Assembly: GCA_018711755.1 (NCBI GenBank)
Contig: DVHY01000136.1
Coordinates: 1-11,973 of the forward strand
Origin: Candidatus Limivicinus faecipullorum
GTDB taxonomy: Bacteria > Bacillota > Clostridia > Oscillospirales > Oscillospiraceae
Direction of reading: 5' to 3'
Length of the DNA stretch: 11,973 nucleotides
The notes under the pieces were generated by a model that saw only the letters and a program-made list of their open reading frames with translations, searched no databases and was not told where the DNA came from. Position 1 is the stretch's first letter; every line of letters starts with the position of its first letter. Positions 1 through 6,352 of the stretch are shown piece by piece. A program made the position numbers and the translations under genes.

Positions 1-35
1 CCCGTGAAAATCTTCACGGGAGCCTTTTCGTTTTT
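1..35 (+). terminator. Partial intrinsic terminator at the window edge
   Basis: A perfect 8-bp stem (1-8 with 13-20, loop AATC) is followed by AGCCTTTTCGTTTTT. The 3' arm is followed by AGCC, so the stem may continue to the left of the window. It would end a plus-strand gene that lies outside. It could also serve the minus-strand regulator ending at 62, but the U-tract for that direction would lie beyond the window. Confidence 0.6.
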
Positions 36-61
36 CTTGTGCAGTTTTATCTTCCCCGGCC

Positions 62-1162
62 TCAGGCTTTCTGCCTTTCTGCCTTCAGTTTCTCCATGGC
101 CCGGATAAAGGCGGGCTGGTCGGAGAGCTCCATGAGCTGTTCATCCTTCAGGATTTCTTCGGCGAAAAAATTGACTATCTCTCTGGATGTGGCATTTATT
201 CCTTCGGTCTTTTTCAGCTCCAATCCCGGGTCAAACAAGTCCGCATCCGGCCGGACTGCCTCCCCGGTGAGCTTTTCCACATAAGTCTCAAAGCACTCCG
301 CCGCCCGGGCCTTCTCCCCCCGGCGCAGCCATGACTCCGTCATCAGTATCTGGCCCGAGTCCAGGAAGCCGAAGGTATTCGCCAGCAGGCTGTAGGCCTC
401 CGCCGCCTTCCGGCTGCGCTCAAAGTTCTCTTCCAGCTGCGGCAGCACCAAGGTGCCGAGACAGCTCAAAGCCCGGGTGAGGGAGATATACAGGCTGCGC
501 TGGGTGGCTTTCAGGGCCTCCAGGGGCTTGCCCTGCTTCAGATACAGCTGCACCCATATGCCGCTGGGGTCGGTACACTGCTCCGGCAGCTCCTTCAGCA
601 GGCTCTCGGCCCTGTCCAGCTCCCCCTCCAGTATGGCCAGGCCGGCCAGCATCATGGCGCTCTGCTGCCGGTAGGCTCCGCTGCCGGAGCGGTGGAGCTC
701 TTCCATGAGCTCAGCTTTGCGTCTGCGCCAGGCCAGGCGCTTTTCCTCTTCTGCCCCGGGGAAAAACAGGGCAAAGCTGTCATAGCTCAAAGCGGCGTTG
801 AATTTCAGCGCCTCGCTGTTGGGATAACGGTGCAGCAGCTCATTGAGCTTTGCCTCCCCGGCGGCAGTCCGCTCCTCTCCGCTTCCCTCCCCGGCGAGGA
901 TGGCAAAGACGGCGTTTATCTGCTCCTCGACCTCCTCATCGGACAGCTCCTCATGGAAGCTGAGCAGGCTGTCCACATTGGTGCCCAGGGCCCGGGCCAG
1001 GGGGCAGAGCAGGCTTATATCCGGGTATGAGCTGCCGGTCTCCCACTTGCTCACCGCCGGCGCGGAGACCCCCAGCATATCCGCCAGCTGCTCCTGGGTC
1101 AGGCCCTTGGCTTTCCGCAATGCGGCTATATTGCCGCCTATTTTATTTTGATTGAAGTCCAT
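62..1162 (-). CDS. XRE-family transcriptional regulator with TPR-like C-terminal region
   Basis: Probable DNA-binding regulator of 366 residues. Residues 8-67 form a typical HTH_3/Cro-C1 domain: LRKAKGLTQEQLADMLGVS, then APAVSKWETGSSYPDI, with the canonical SKWE at 38-41. The remaining 290 residues are almost all helical, rich in Leu, Ala and Glu, with paired-helix patterns like tetratricopeptide repeats, for example around residues 160-290. In this family such a region usually senses a peptide, partner protein or small ligand; the ligand cannot be told here. The ATG start is supported by GGAGG at 1170-1174, seven bases upstream. It is the second minus-strand gene after the 92-residue membrane protein, but 240 bp and a strong hairpin separate them, and it seems to have its own promoter. 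An inverted repeat around that promoter would suit autoregulation, which is inference. The domain assignment is firm; the target genes are unknown. Confidence 0.9.
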   Translation of the reverse strand: MDFNQNKIGGNIAALRKAKGLTQEQLADMLGVSAPAVSKWETGSSYPDISLLCPLARALGTNVDSLLSFHEELSDEEVEEQINAVFAILAGEGSGEERTAAGEAKLNELLHRYPNSEALKFNAALSYDSFALFFPGAEEEKRLAWRRRKAELMEELHRSGSGAYRQQSAMMLAGLAILEGELDRAESLLKELPEQCTDPSGIWVQLYLKQGKPLEALKATQRSLYISLTRALSCLGTLVLPQLEENFERSRKAAEAYSLLANTFGFLDSGQILMTESWLRRGEKARAAECFETYVEKLTGEAVRPDADLFDPGLELKKTEGINATSREIVNFFAEEILKDEQLMELSDQPAFIRAMEKLKAERQKA

Positions 1163-1207
1163 GGCTGCGCCTCCAGCTTTATTTTTTCCCGGCTCCGGTC
1201 TGATATA

Positions 1208-1236
1208 ATTGTAAGCCCCCGGCCTGCCCGGCGCAA
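1208..1236 (-). promoter_or_regulatory. Probable sigma-A promoter of the XRE regulator
   Basis: On the minus strand TTGCGC (1231-1236) and TACAAT (1208-1213) are separated by exactly 17 bp. Transcription would start near 1200, giving a leader of about 40 nt to the ATG at 1162. The -10 matches the consensus well and the -35 moderately. Confidence 0.5.
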
Positions 1237-1262
1237 GAGAGCTGTTTTCAAACTGCGGGCAG
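1224..1262. repeat. Inverted repeat flanking the regulator's -35 box
   Basis: CTGCCCG at 1224-1230 and its exact reverse complement CGGGCAG at 1256-1262 are 32 bp apart centre to centre, about three helical turns. The left arm lies in the promoter spacer and the right arm just upstream of the -35. This fits a bipartite operator, possibly for the regulator itself. Read on the plus strand it is followed by seven T's, so a terminator reading is possible, but no plus-strand gene ends here. Confidence 0.35.
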
Positions 1263-1335
1263 ATTTTTTTAACCGGCGCTCAAGTCCCCTCCGTATCCCC
1301 CTGCGGGGAGTTACGGCCAGGGCAGAGACGCACAT

Positions 1336-1382
1336 AGCCCCCGACGCGGCACCGCGCACAGGCGGTGTCTGCATCGGGGGCT
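1336..1382 (-). other. Long GC-rich hairpin without U-tract
   Basis: The arms 1336-1355 and 1362-1382 pair over about 20 bp around a 6-nt loop (GCACAG), with one bulged base (1370) and two imperfect positions (1345/1373 and 1349/1368). It begins 20 bp past the stop codon of the minus-strand membrane-protein gene, where a terminator would sit, but neither side has a run of T's. It may act as a 3' stabiliser, a processing site, or a factor-assisted terminator. Confidence 0.6.
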
Positions 1383-1402
1383 CATGCCTCTGGGCCTGCG
1401 CC

Positions 1403-1681
1403 TCACTTTCCTGCGGCCATTTTGTAGGCGAAGACTATCATCAGGATGCTCATGGAGGCGGCAGTACCCACCAGGGCCGCTTCAAAGCTGAAGGGCAGGA
1501 CGTTTCTCAGCAGGAACACCGAGCCCAGAGCTGCTATATCTACCACCAGGCGCAGGGCGTTGGACAGCAGCATAGCCTTGTCGCTGGCCTTGTCCAGCGC
1601 TTTCTTGGTGATATATCCGTTCAGCAGGGCCGCAAGGGCACCCCAGACCAGGCCCGCAAGGGCGCCTATCAGGTATTTCAT
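1403..1681 (-). CDS. Small three-helix membrane protein, possibly ATP synthase subunit I-like
   Basis: A 92-residue protein with three predicted membrane helices, at about residues 3-24, 40-58 and 67-88. A short basic and acidic loop (TKKALDKASDK) lies between the first two. The pattern of a Gly/Ala-rich first helix ending in LLNGYITKKAL, an Arg at the start of helix 2 (NALRLVVD) and a Gly/Ser-containing last helix resembles ATP synthase I-chain (AtpI-type) proteins. Those assist assembly or ion handling of the rotor ring, but they normally have four helices and sit next to atp genes, which are absent here. The resemblance is therefore suggestive only. The start is supported by GGGAG upstream of the ATG at 1681 and by a near-consensus promoter. 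An A8T6 tract lies in the leader, at about 1694-1708. That it is a real membrane-protein gene is likely; its function is uncertain. Confidence 0.75.
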   Translation of the reverse strand: MKYLIGALAGLVWGALAALLNGYITKKALDKASDKAMLLSNALRLVVDIAALGSVFLLRNVLPFSFEAALVGTAASMSILMIVFAYKMAAGK

Positions 1682-1715
1682 AGCACTCTCCCGAAAAAAA
1701 ATTTTTTACTTGTAA

Positions 1716-1744
1716 ATTCTAACACATTCCCCAGAGCTTGCCAA
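1716..1744 (-). promoter_or_regulatory. Sigma-A promoter of the small membrane-protein gene
   Basis: On the minus strand TTGGCA (1739-1744) and TAGAAT (1716-1721) are spaced by 17 bp, and a TG precedes the -10 as in extended -10 promoters. Each hexamer matches 5 of 6 consensus bases. The leader would be about 30 nt. It points away from the divergent spore coat genes. Confidence 0.75.
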
Positions 1745-1811
1745 GGCTTTTATGTCTTTATGATGCAGCATTTGCCTGGGTTATTATATCCGCCGCGGCA
1801 GATAATAAGAA

Positions 1812-1825
1812 CGTAAAGCTTTACG
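1812..1825. repeat. 14-bp perfect palindrome upstream of the coat genes
   Basis: CGTAAAGCTTTACG is a perfect inverted repeat with no spacer, 11 bp before the Shine-Dalgarno of the first coat gene. It could be an operator or a small 5'-leader hairpin. I found no confident sigma-E, F, G or K promoter in 1745-1849, although a mother-cell sigma would be expected for coat genes. Confidence 0.4.
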
Positions 1826-1849
1826 AAAAAACCAGAAAGGAAACGAAAA

Positions 1850-2023
1850 ATGAGTCCCAAAGAACTGCTCTATATTGAAGACGCCCTCGGCCACACTCAG
1901 TTTCTTATAAGCCAGTGCCGGACCGCCGCCAACCAGCTCACTGACCCCGCTCTCAGACAGCAGGCCCAGCAGCTGGTCAACAGCAATCAGAAACTGTTCA
2001 ACGATTTTTATAATCTGGTTTAA
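1850..2023 (+). CDS. Short spore coat-type protein (CotF partner, 57 aa)
   Basis: A 57-residue reading frame beginning MSPKELLYIEDALGHTQ and ending in a helical stretch with FNDFYNLV. AAAGGA at 1836-1841 lies eight bases before the ATG. The stop codon TAA is followed at once by the GGAGG of the next gene, with only 12 bp between the frames, so the two form one operon. The amphipathic helical pattern (KELLYIEDALGH; ALRQQAQQLVNSNQKLF) resembles short proteins that commonly pair with CotF-type coat proteins in spore-forming clostridia. It is likely a structural coat or inner-layer component made late in the mother cell; that role is inferred from the family and from its neighbour. Its codon use matches the downstream gene and it is preceded by a good ribosome binding site, so I take it as real despite its size. 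Confidence 0.85.
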   Translation: MSPKELLYIEDALGHTQFLISQCRTAANQLTDPALRQQAQQLVNSNQKLFNDFYNLV

Positions 2024-2035
2024 GGAGGCCCGGAC

Positions 2036-2284
2036 ATGAACGACAGACAGATTATGGAGGGCATCCTCCTCACCACCAAGGGCGTGTGCGACCTGTATAT
2101 GCACGGCGCTATCGAGTCCGCCACCCCCAATGTACACCAGGCTTTCAACACCGCCCTCAACGACACCCTGAACATGCAGAGCGGTATCTATCAGCAGATG
2201 TCCGCCCACGGCTGGTACCCCAAGGAACAGGCCGAGCAGCAGAAGCTCTGCCAGGTGAAGCAGAAGTTCTCCTGCACCCAGTGA
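2036..2284 (+). CDS. CotF-family spore coat protein
   Basis: An 82-residue protein of the Coat_F family. The typical pattern is visible: NDRQIMEGILLTTKGVCDLY in the first helix, then an ALNDTLNMQSGIYQQM helix and the family's hallmark HGWYP near residues 59-63, followed by a charged tail. CotF-type proteins in Bacillus are structural proteins of the spore coat; in clostridia many copies occur, usually beside a short partner as here. The helices form a ferritin-like bundle in related proteins, but no metal ligands are obvious, so an enzymatic role is not claimed. The start is fixed by GGAGG at 2024-2028. Two cysteines (residues 18 and 79, approximately) might crosslink in the coat, which is inference. 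Followed by a strong intrinsic terminator. Confidence 0.9.
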   Translation: MNDRQIMEGILLTTKGVCDLYMHGAIESATPNVHQAFNTALNDTLNMQSGIYQQMSAHGWYPKEQAEQQKLCQVKQKFSCTQ

Positions 2285-2315
2285 GTTCAAAGCCAAAAGC
2301 TGAAATATCCTGCCT

Positions 2316-2342
2316 ATGACGCCCCCCATGGGGCGTCATTTT
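2316..2342 (+). terminator. Intrinsic terminator of the spore coat operon
   Basis: A perfect 10-bp stem (2316-2325 with 2330-2339) with a CCAT loop is followed by TTTT and, after a short break, by a run of seven T's at 2354-2360. It lies about 30 bp after the CotF stop codon. Confidence 0.85.
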
Positions 2343-2348
2343 CATGCC

Positions 2349-2386
2349 TTAAGTTTTTTTAAGCAATCTTAAGCAATCCTTAAAGG
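2349..2386 (+). promoter_or_regulatory. Helically phased TTAA boxes, probable response-regulator site
   Basis: TTAAG starts at 2349, 2359 and 2369 and TTAAA at 2380, giving spacings of 10, 10 and 11 bp. The middle two lie in an exact tandem repeat of TTAAGCAATC. The array ends at the -35 position of the downstream promoter. This layout is typical of direct-repeat sites for OmpR/PhoB-type activators, which contact one helix face and compensate for a poor -35. The binding protein is not encoded in this window. Confidence 0.55.
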
Positions 2387-2403
2387 CATTCCCTCCCCCT
2401 GTG

Positions 2404-2412
2404 TGCTATACT
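2404..2412 (+). promoter_or_regulatory. Extended -10 promoter of the lipoprotein gene
   Basis: TGCTATACT contains TG, one base and a 5-of-6 match to TATAAT. The matching -35 position (2384-2389, AGGCAT) is far from consensus, which fits activator dependence through the TTAA boxes just upstream. Transcription would begin near 2419, about 26 nt before the ATG. Confidence 0.6.
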
Positions 2413-2444
2413 GTGGCTGATGAAAAATTTCAGGAGGAACATCA

Positions 2445-4883
2445 ATGAAATCCAAAACCAAGAGATTACTGTCCTTGCTTCTGGCGCTGAGCCTTATCCT
2501 GGCTCTCTGCGCCTGCGGCAAGTCCGAGAACGGCGGCAAAAGCCCCGGAAGCAGCGCCTCCCCCGGGGCCGCCCCGGAATTTACATACAGCGCCCAATTC
2601 AAAGAGCTGACGCCGCCAAAGGTCACCAGCTTCTCACCTGCGGTGATAACCGACAAGGGCTTCTATTACTACTACATGGAAAAAGTTGGCGAGCGCCCTG
2701 TCCCCGAGGGACAGAAGCCGGAATACGAGGGCCAGTTCGATATTCTGGAGCCCCGCATAGCCTTCTGCGACTTTGAGGGCAATGTGACAAAGCTAGAGGC
2801 CTACACTCCCAATCTCTCCGAAGCCGATGCAGACGGCAGGCGGGACTTTCAGGCTACCACCAACATATACAAGCTGCTGATGAACCCGGAGGGCAAGCTG
2901 GTGGTTCTGGAGAACATTTACCGCTCCTGGTCGGAAGCTCCGGATAATGTGAAGCCCAGCGACCCGGAATACTATGACAGTCTAATCACTGAGAACAGCT
3001 ACTATGTTCAGGTGCTGGACAGCAACGGCGCAAGTCTCAGCTCAAACATGCTGGAAGCTGATGACCCGGACAGCCTGGCCGCCTACAACGCCATGCTGGA
3101 TGACAAGGGGAATATTATTCTGTCCACTCAGGAAAACGGTTTGGCCGCCTTTTCCATGGACGGCAAACCCGCCTATAAGATAGAGTTCAGCGGCTATGTA
3201 TACTCCATGTTCAACCTCAAAGACGGCCGGGCCGCCGTGTTCCTTTACGACATGGACGTGTCGGATTACAACAAGGCCATGGCCCTGCATGTGGTAAACA
3301 GCGACAAGGGCGCCTTTGAAGCGGAGAGCTACCCCATGGACTCCTTCGACTTCATCTCCGGCGGCGGAGATTACGACGCCTATTATACTGCCAGCGGACA
3401 GCTCTACGGCTACAATCTGGGGGATGAGGAAGGCCAGCCCCTCTTCAGCTGGACCGGCTGCAATGTGAACAACAATTTCATCCAGCTGTCCAAATCCACT
3501 GAGGACGGCCGCATCCTGGGCCTCACCGGCCAGTGGGATGAGTCAGGGGGTCGCATGGACTATGAATACTTCTCCATATCCCAGGTGCCCTATAGTTCAC
3601 TTCCCCAGAAGTCTGTACTCACCATGGCGGTGCTCTATCTGGACTACAACACCCAGAACGCCGTCATTGACTTCAACCGTTCCCATGACAATGTGCGCAT
3701 AGAGATAAAGGACTACTCCCAGTACAACAATGAAAAGGACTGGTCCGCCGGGCTGACCAAGCTCACCACTGAGATCATGGCCGGAAATATGCCGGACATC
3801 ATCTCCGTCTCCGAGCAGATTCCCTACCGTCAGCTGGCGGCCAAGGGCCTGCTGGAGGACCTGTACCCCTACATGGAGGCCGAGGGCAGCTTCAATAAGG
3901 AGGACTTCTTCCCCAATGTGCTCTCCGCCCTGGAAGTGGACGGCAAGCTCTACGCCGCCTGCGCAGGTTTCGCAGTGCAGACCGTGGCAGGGGCCAGCTC
4001 AGTGGTGGGGGATACCCCGGGCTGGACCTATGACGACTACTATGCGGCTCTGGCTACCATGCCCGAGGGCTGCGAGGGCTTTGACATCGGTTTTGACCAG
4101 GAGACCATGCTTACAGTATCCCTGGCCCTGGATATGACCGACTTTGTGGACTGGGGCAGCGGCACCTGCAATTTTGACAGCCAGGACTTCATCGACATGC
4201 TGGAGTTTGCAAACCAGTTCCCCTCCAAGTCCTACTATGAAAACTATGAGTACAGCGCCGATGACAGCGCAGCTTCCCGCATTGCCCAGGGCAAGCAGAT
4301 GCTGACTATGGCAACCTTCACCAGTACCGATTTCATTCTCTACGACTTTGACAAGATGTTTGGCGGCAGCTCCACCTGCATCGGCTTCCCCACCAACAGC
4401 GGCGTCGGCAACATCATGGCCATGGGCGAGAGCTATGCCATGAGCAGCAGCTGCAAGGACAAGGACGCCGCCTGGCAGTTCCTGCGCACTTTCCTCACAG
4501 AGGAGTACCAGCTCAAGGGCAGCTATCTGCCCACCAACATGAAAGCCTTTGACAGGCAGCTGGAAAAGGCCATGGAGACTGAGTACCAGAAGGACGGAAA
4601 CGGCAACTATGTTCTGGACGAAAACGGCGAGCGTATCCCCGTAGCCCTTGGCATGGCCTCCGACGGCATAAACACCTATGAGATCTATGCCACCACACCC
4701 CGCCAGGCAGAGCAGCTTCGGGAGGTCATCAACAGCTCCACCAAGATGATGGACTATGACCAGAGCATAATAGACATCGTAAAGGAAGAGGCTGCCGCCT
4801 ATTTCGCCGGCCAGAAGAGCGCCGAGGACGTTGCAAAGCTCATCCAGAGCAAGGCCAACATCTATATAAACGAACAGCGCTGA
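2445..4883 (+). CDS. Large extracellular solute-binding lipoprotein with N-terminal beta-rich domain
   Basis: An 812-residue lipoprotein. Residues 1-23 are a lipoprotein signal peptide ending in the lipobox LCAC, so Cys24 should be lipid-anchored outside the membrane. A Ser/Gly/Pro linker follows to about 45. Residues 50-385 form a beta-rich region with many D-x-x-G turns (LDDKGNIILS, FSMDGKPAYK, ASGQLYGYN), suggesting a propeller-like domain. From about residue 391 an ABC-transporter solute-binding domain of the sugar-binding group is clear: NAVIDFNRSHDNV, TEIMAGNMPDIISV near 449, LLEDLYPYMEAEG, and the typical C-terminal helix AAAYFAGQKSAEDVAKLIQS. The substrate is probably an oligosaccharide or peptide, but it cannot be read from the sequence. 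No permease or ATPase gene is adjacent, so it must share a transporter encoded elsewhere or act as a sensor. AGGAGG at 2432-2437 supports the start. Ordinary solute-binding proteins are 400-550 residues, so the extra domain is notable. Confidence 0.9.
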   Translation: MKSKTKRLLSLLLALSLILALCACGKSENGGKSPGSSASPGAAPEFTYSAQFKELTPPKVTSFSPAVITDKGFYYYYMEKVGERPVPEGQKPEYEGQFDILEPRIAFCDFEGNVTKLEAYTPNLSEADADGRRDFQATTNIYKLLMNPEGKLVVLENIYRSWSEAPDNVKPSDPEYYDSLITENSYYVQVLDSNGASLSSNMLEADDPDSLAAYNAMLDDKGNIILSTQENGLAAFSMDGKPAYKIEFSGYVYSMFNLKDGRAAVFLYDMDVSDYNKAMALHVVNSDKGAFEAESYPMDSFDFISGGGDYDAYYTASGQLYGYNLGDEEGQPLFSWTGCNVNNNFIQLSKSTEDGRILGLTGQWDESGGRMDYEYFSISQVPYSSLPQKSVLTMAVLYLDYNTQNAVIDFNRSHDNVRIEIKDYSQYNNEKDWSAGLTKLTTEIMAGNMPDIISVSEQIPYRQLAAKGLLEDLYPYMEAEGSFNKEDFFPNVLSALEVDGKLYAACAGFAVQTVAGASSVVGDTPGWTYDDYYAALATMPEGCEGFDIGFDQETMLTVSLALDMTDFVDWGSGTCNFDSQDFIDMLEFANQFPSKSYYENYEYSADDSAASRIAQGKQMLTMATFTSTDFILYDFDKMFGGSSTCIGFPTNSGVGNIMAMGESYAMSSSCKDKDAAWQFLRTFLTEEYQLKGSYLPTNMKAFDRQLEKAMETEYQKDGNGNYVLDENGERIPVALGMASDGINTYEIYATTPRQAEQLREVINSSTKMMDYDQSIIDIVKEEAAAYFAGQKSAEDVAKLIQSKANIYINEQR

Positions 4884-4892
4884 AGCGCGGCG

Positions 4893-4911
4893 TGAGCCCG
4901 CTTCCGGCTCA
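4893..4911 (+). terminator. Small hairpin after the lipoprotein gene
   Basis: TGAGCC and GGCTCA form a 6-bp stem with a 7-nt loop, ten bases after the stop codon, followed by the moderately T-rich TCAATCTTT. It may be a weak first terminator before the stronger hairpin at 4919-4952. Confidence 0.35.
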
Positions 4912-4918
4912 TCAATCT

Positions 4919-4952
4919 TTCAGCCCCCCGCCGTGTTCGGCGGGGGGCTGAA
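4919..4952. terminator. Shared bidirectional terminator between convergent genes
   Basis: A perfect 15-bp GC-rich stem (4919-4933 with 4938-4952) carries a TGTT loop. It lies between the plus-strand lipoprotein gene (ends 4883) and the minus-strand LCP gene (ends 4966). Flanks are only moderately T-rich on the plus side (TCTGTTCTTCC) and purine-rich on the minus side. The strength of the stem and its convergent position argue for terminator function in both directions. Confidence 0.75.
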
Positions 4953-4965
4953 TCTGTTCTTCCGT

Positions 4966-6204
4966 TTATTCAAAGGTGAGCCAGTCCTCGTCGCTGGGGC
5001 TGGGAAGAGGCTTTGTCACCGGCGCCGTGGTCACTGTGGGCATCTGCACGGTCTCCGGCTCCCGCACCTCCGGCTGGGCTTCCGGGAGAGTCTCCGACTG
5101 GGCGGCCAGCTCCGCAGGCTGCTCCTGGGCCGGGGCGCTCTCCTGCTGCCCCAGCTGATAATAATAGGCCCCGTTGAGCACCGTGGTGCAGGAGACCGCC
5201 CCGTTGTGGAGATACACCAGGTCCAGATTCCCCTCGCTCACCGGAGTGGTATAGGGGTTTATGGTGCTGTTTACCAGGTCTATCCAGTTATACAGGTCCA
5301 GAAAGGTATAGCTCAGCTGCTGCACGTCCTGGGGGGTATTGGGGGCCGTGTAGAAGTTGATGTCCTCCGTATTGCACATGAGGGCCTGGCGGATAAAATA
5401 GGCGATGTTGGCGGCGCTGAGATTTGTGTCGGTATTCTCCGCCAGTATCTTCGCCACCTTGCCGATGTTGGGGATATTCCCCAGGCTGATGAACTGCTCC
5501 GCCGCCGCCTTCAGTAATTGGTGCTGGACCTCTATGCGCTCCAGGTCCCCGTTCACGTAGCCCGCCCTGTAGCGGCACAGGCCGATGGCGTCATAGCCGC
5601 TGAGCAGCTGGTAGCCCGGCTGGAGATGGATGACAGGGCCGTCGTCGTAGTTCATCTCAAAGGGCACGTCGAAATACACGCCCCCCATCAGGTCCACCAC
5701 CTCTATCACCGATTCCAGGTCCACCACGGCGTAGCAGTCCACGTCAAAGCCTATGAGCTTTTTCACGTGGCTGCGCAGATCGTCTATGCCGTTGCCGCCG
5801 TTGTTGATGGAGCCCCAGTAGACGCTGTTTAGCTTGCGGTTGTCCCACTCCACGTTGATTATGGTGTCCCTGGGGATGCTGACAAAGTCTATGGTGTGGC
5901 GCACCGTGTCTATCTTCCCCACCATGATGGTGTCGGTATTGCCGGTGCCGTCGTCGTTGCCCGCCAGGAGTATGGTATACACCCCGTCTTTTCGCTGGGT
6001 GTCAAAGGGGGTGCCTTTGTCCTCCTGGGCGGCGCCCAGGGATGTGGGCCGGGGGCTGGCCTCCGTCTCGGCCACGATGGGCCCCGGCTCTATCTCCGGC
6101 GCCCGCTCCCACAGCAGATATCCCCCCACCGCCAGGGCCGCCGTGAGAGCCAGTGCCCCCAGGCTTATCCCGGCTATTTTCAACACTTTCTTTTTGTCCC
6201 TCAT
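4966..6204 (-). CDS. LytR-CpsA-Psr (LCP) family cell-wall glycopolymer transferase
   Basis: A 412-residue membrane-anchored protein. LCP enzymes move anionic glycopolymers such as teichoic acids or capsule from a lipid carrier to peptidoglycan on the outer face of the membrane. One membrane helix lies at residues 9-32, followed by a disordered Glu/Pro linker to about 72. The LCP core spans about 75-270: ILLAGNDD, DTIMVGKID (Asp91), SIPRDT (Arg112, Asp113), KLNSVYWG, LMGGVYFDVP, LLSGYDAIGLCRYR (Arg211, Arg213) and GDLERIEVQHQLL (Asp220, Arg223). In most relatives the last motif has a second Arg before the Gln; here position 226 is Val. Residues after about 345 are a Pro/Glu/Ala/Thr-rich tail rather than a folded LytR_C domain. 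GGAG at 6211-6214 supports the start. It has the same orientation as the transporter operon upstream but a terminator lies between. I found no convincing promoter. Confidence 0.92.
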   Translation of the reverse strand: MRDKKKVLKIAGISLGALALTAALAVGGYLLWERAPEIEPGPIVAETEASPRPTSLGAAQEDKGTPFDTQRKDGVYTILLAGNDDGTGNTDTIMVGKIDTVRHTIDFVSIPRDTIINVEWDNRKLNSVYWGSINNGGNGIDDLRSHVKKLIGFDVDCYAVVDLESVIEVVDLMGGVYFDVPFEMNYDDGPVIHLQPGYQLLSGYDAIGLCRYRAGYVNGDLERIEVQHQLLKAAAEQFISLGNIPNIGKVAKILAENTDTNLSAANIAYFIRQALMCNTEDINFYTAPNTPQDVQQLSYTFLDLYNWIDLVNSTINPYTTPVSEGNLDLVYLHNGAVSCTTVLNGAYYYQLGQQESAPAQEQPAELAAQSETLPEAQPEVREPETVQMPTVTTAPVTKPLPSPSDEDWLTFE

Positions 6205-6214
6205 AATTATCTCC

Positions 6215-6231
6215 GTTCTGCCCCCGAGAAC
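6215..6231 (-). other. Short hairpin abutting the LCP Shine-Dalgarno
   Basis: GTTCT and AGAAC form a 5-bp stem around a G-rich 7-nt loop in the minus-strand leader, ending exactly at the GGAG ribosome binding site (6211-6214). A U-G and a C-G pair could extend it into that site. The stem is short, so regulatory meaning is uncertain. Confidence 0.3.
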
Positions 6232-6245
6232 AGGGCTAAGTACAT

Positions 6246-6259
6246 TTTCTCAGGAGAAA
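6246..6259. repeat. Palindrome in the LCP upstream region
   Basis: TTTCTC-AG-GAGAAA is a perfect 6+2+6 inverted repeat about 42 bp upstream of the LCP start codon, in the region where its promoter should lie. It may be an operator. Confidence 0.4.
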
Positions 6260-6286
6260 TTATTGCCGGGTACAGGGAAATATATA

Positions 6287-6325
6287 CAGAAAAGGCCCTG
6301 CCTTTTTTATTAAAAGGCAGGGCCT
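6287..6325 (-). terminator. Intrinsic terminator of the MMPL-GLUG operon
   Basis: A perfect 14-bp stem (6293-6306 with 6312-6325) and a 5-nt loop are followed on the minus strand by TTTTCTG. It begins about 28 bp past the stop codon of the GLUG surface-protein gene and separates it from the LCP gene. Confidence 0.85.
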
Positions 6326-6352
6326 GATCGTCCTTTCTGATCTTTGGGGCCT

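Noticed and set aside
1256..1270. Plus-strand terminator (CGGGCAG followed by seven T's)
   Set aside because: No plus-strand gene ends upstream, the loop is 25 nt, and the arms overlap the minus-strand promoter, so an operator reading is at least as likely.
1148..1816. A 222-codon plus-strand open frame
   Set aside because: It crosses a promoter, a long hairpin and the membrane-protein gene in antisense and has no recognisable domain.
1784..2329. A 181-codon minus-strand open frame over the spore coat pair
   Set aside because: The plus strand carries two recognised coat-type genes with good ribosome binding sites; the antisense frame is a shadow rich in Leu, Gly and Val.
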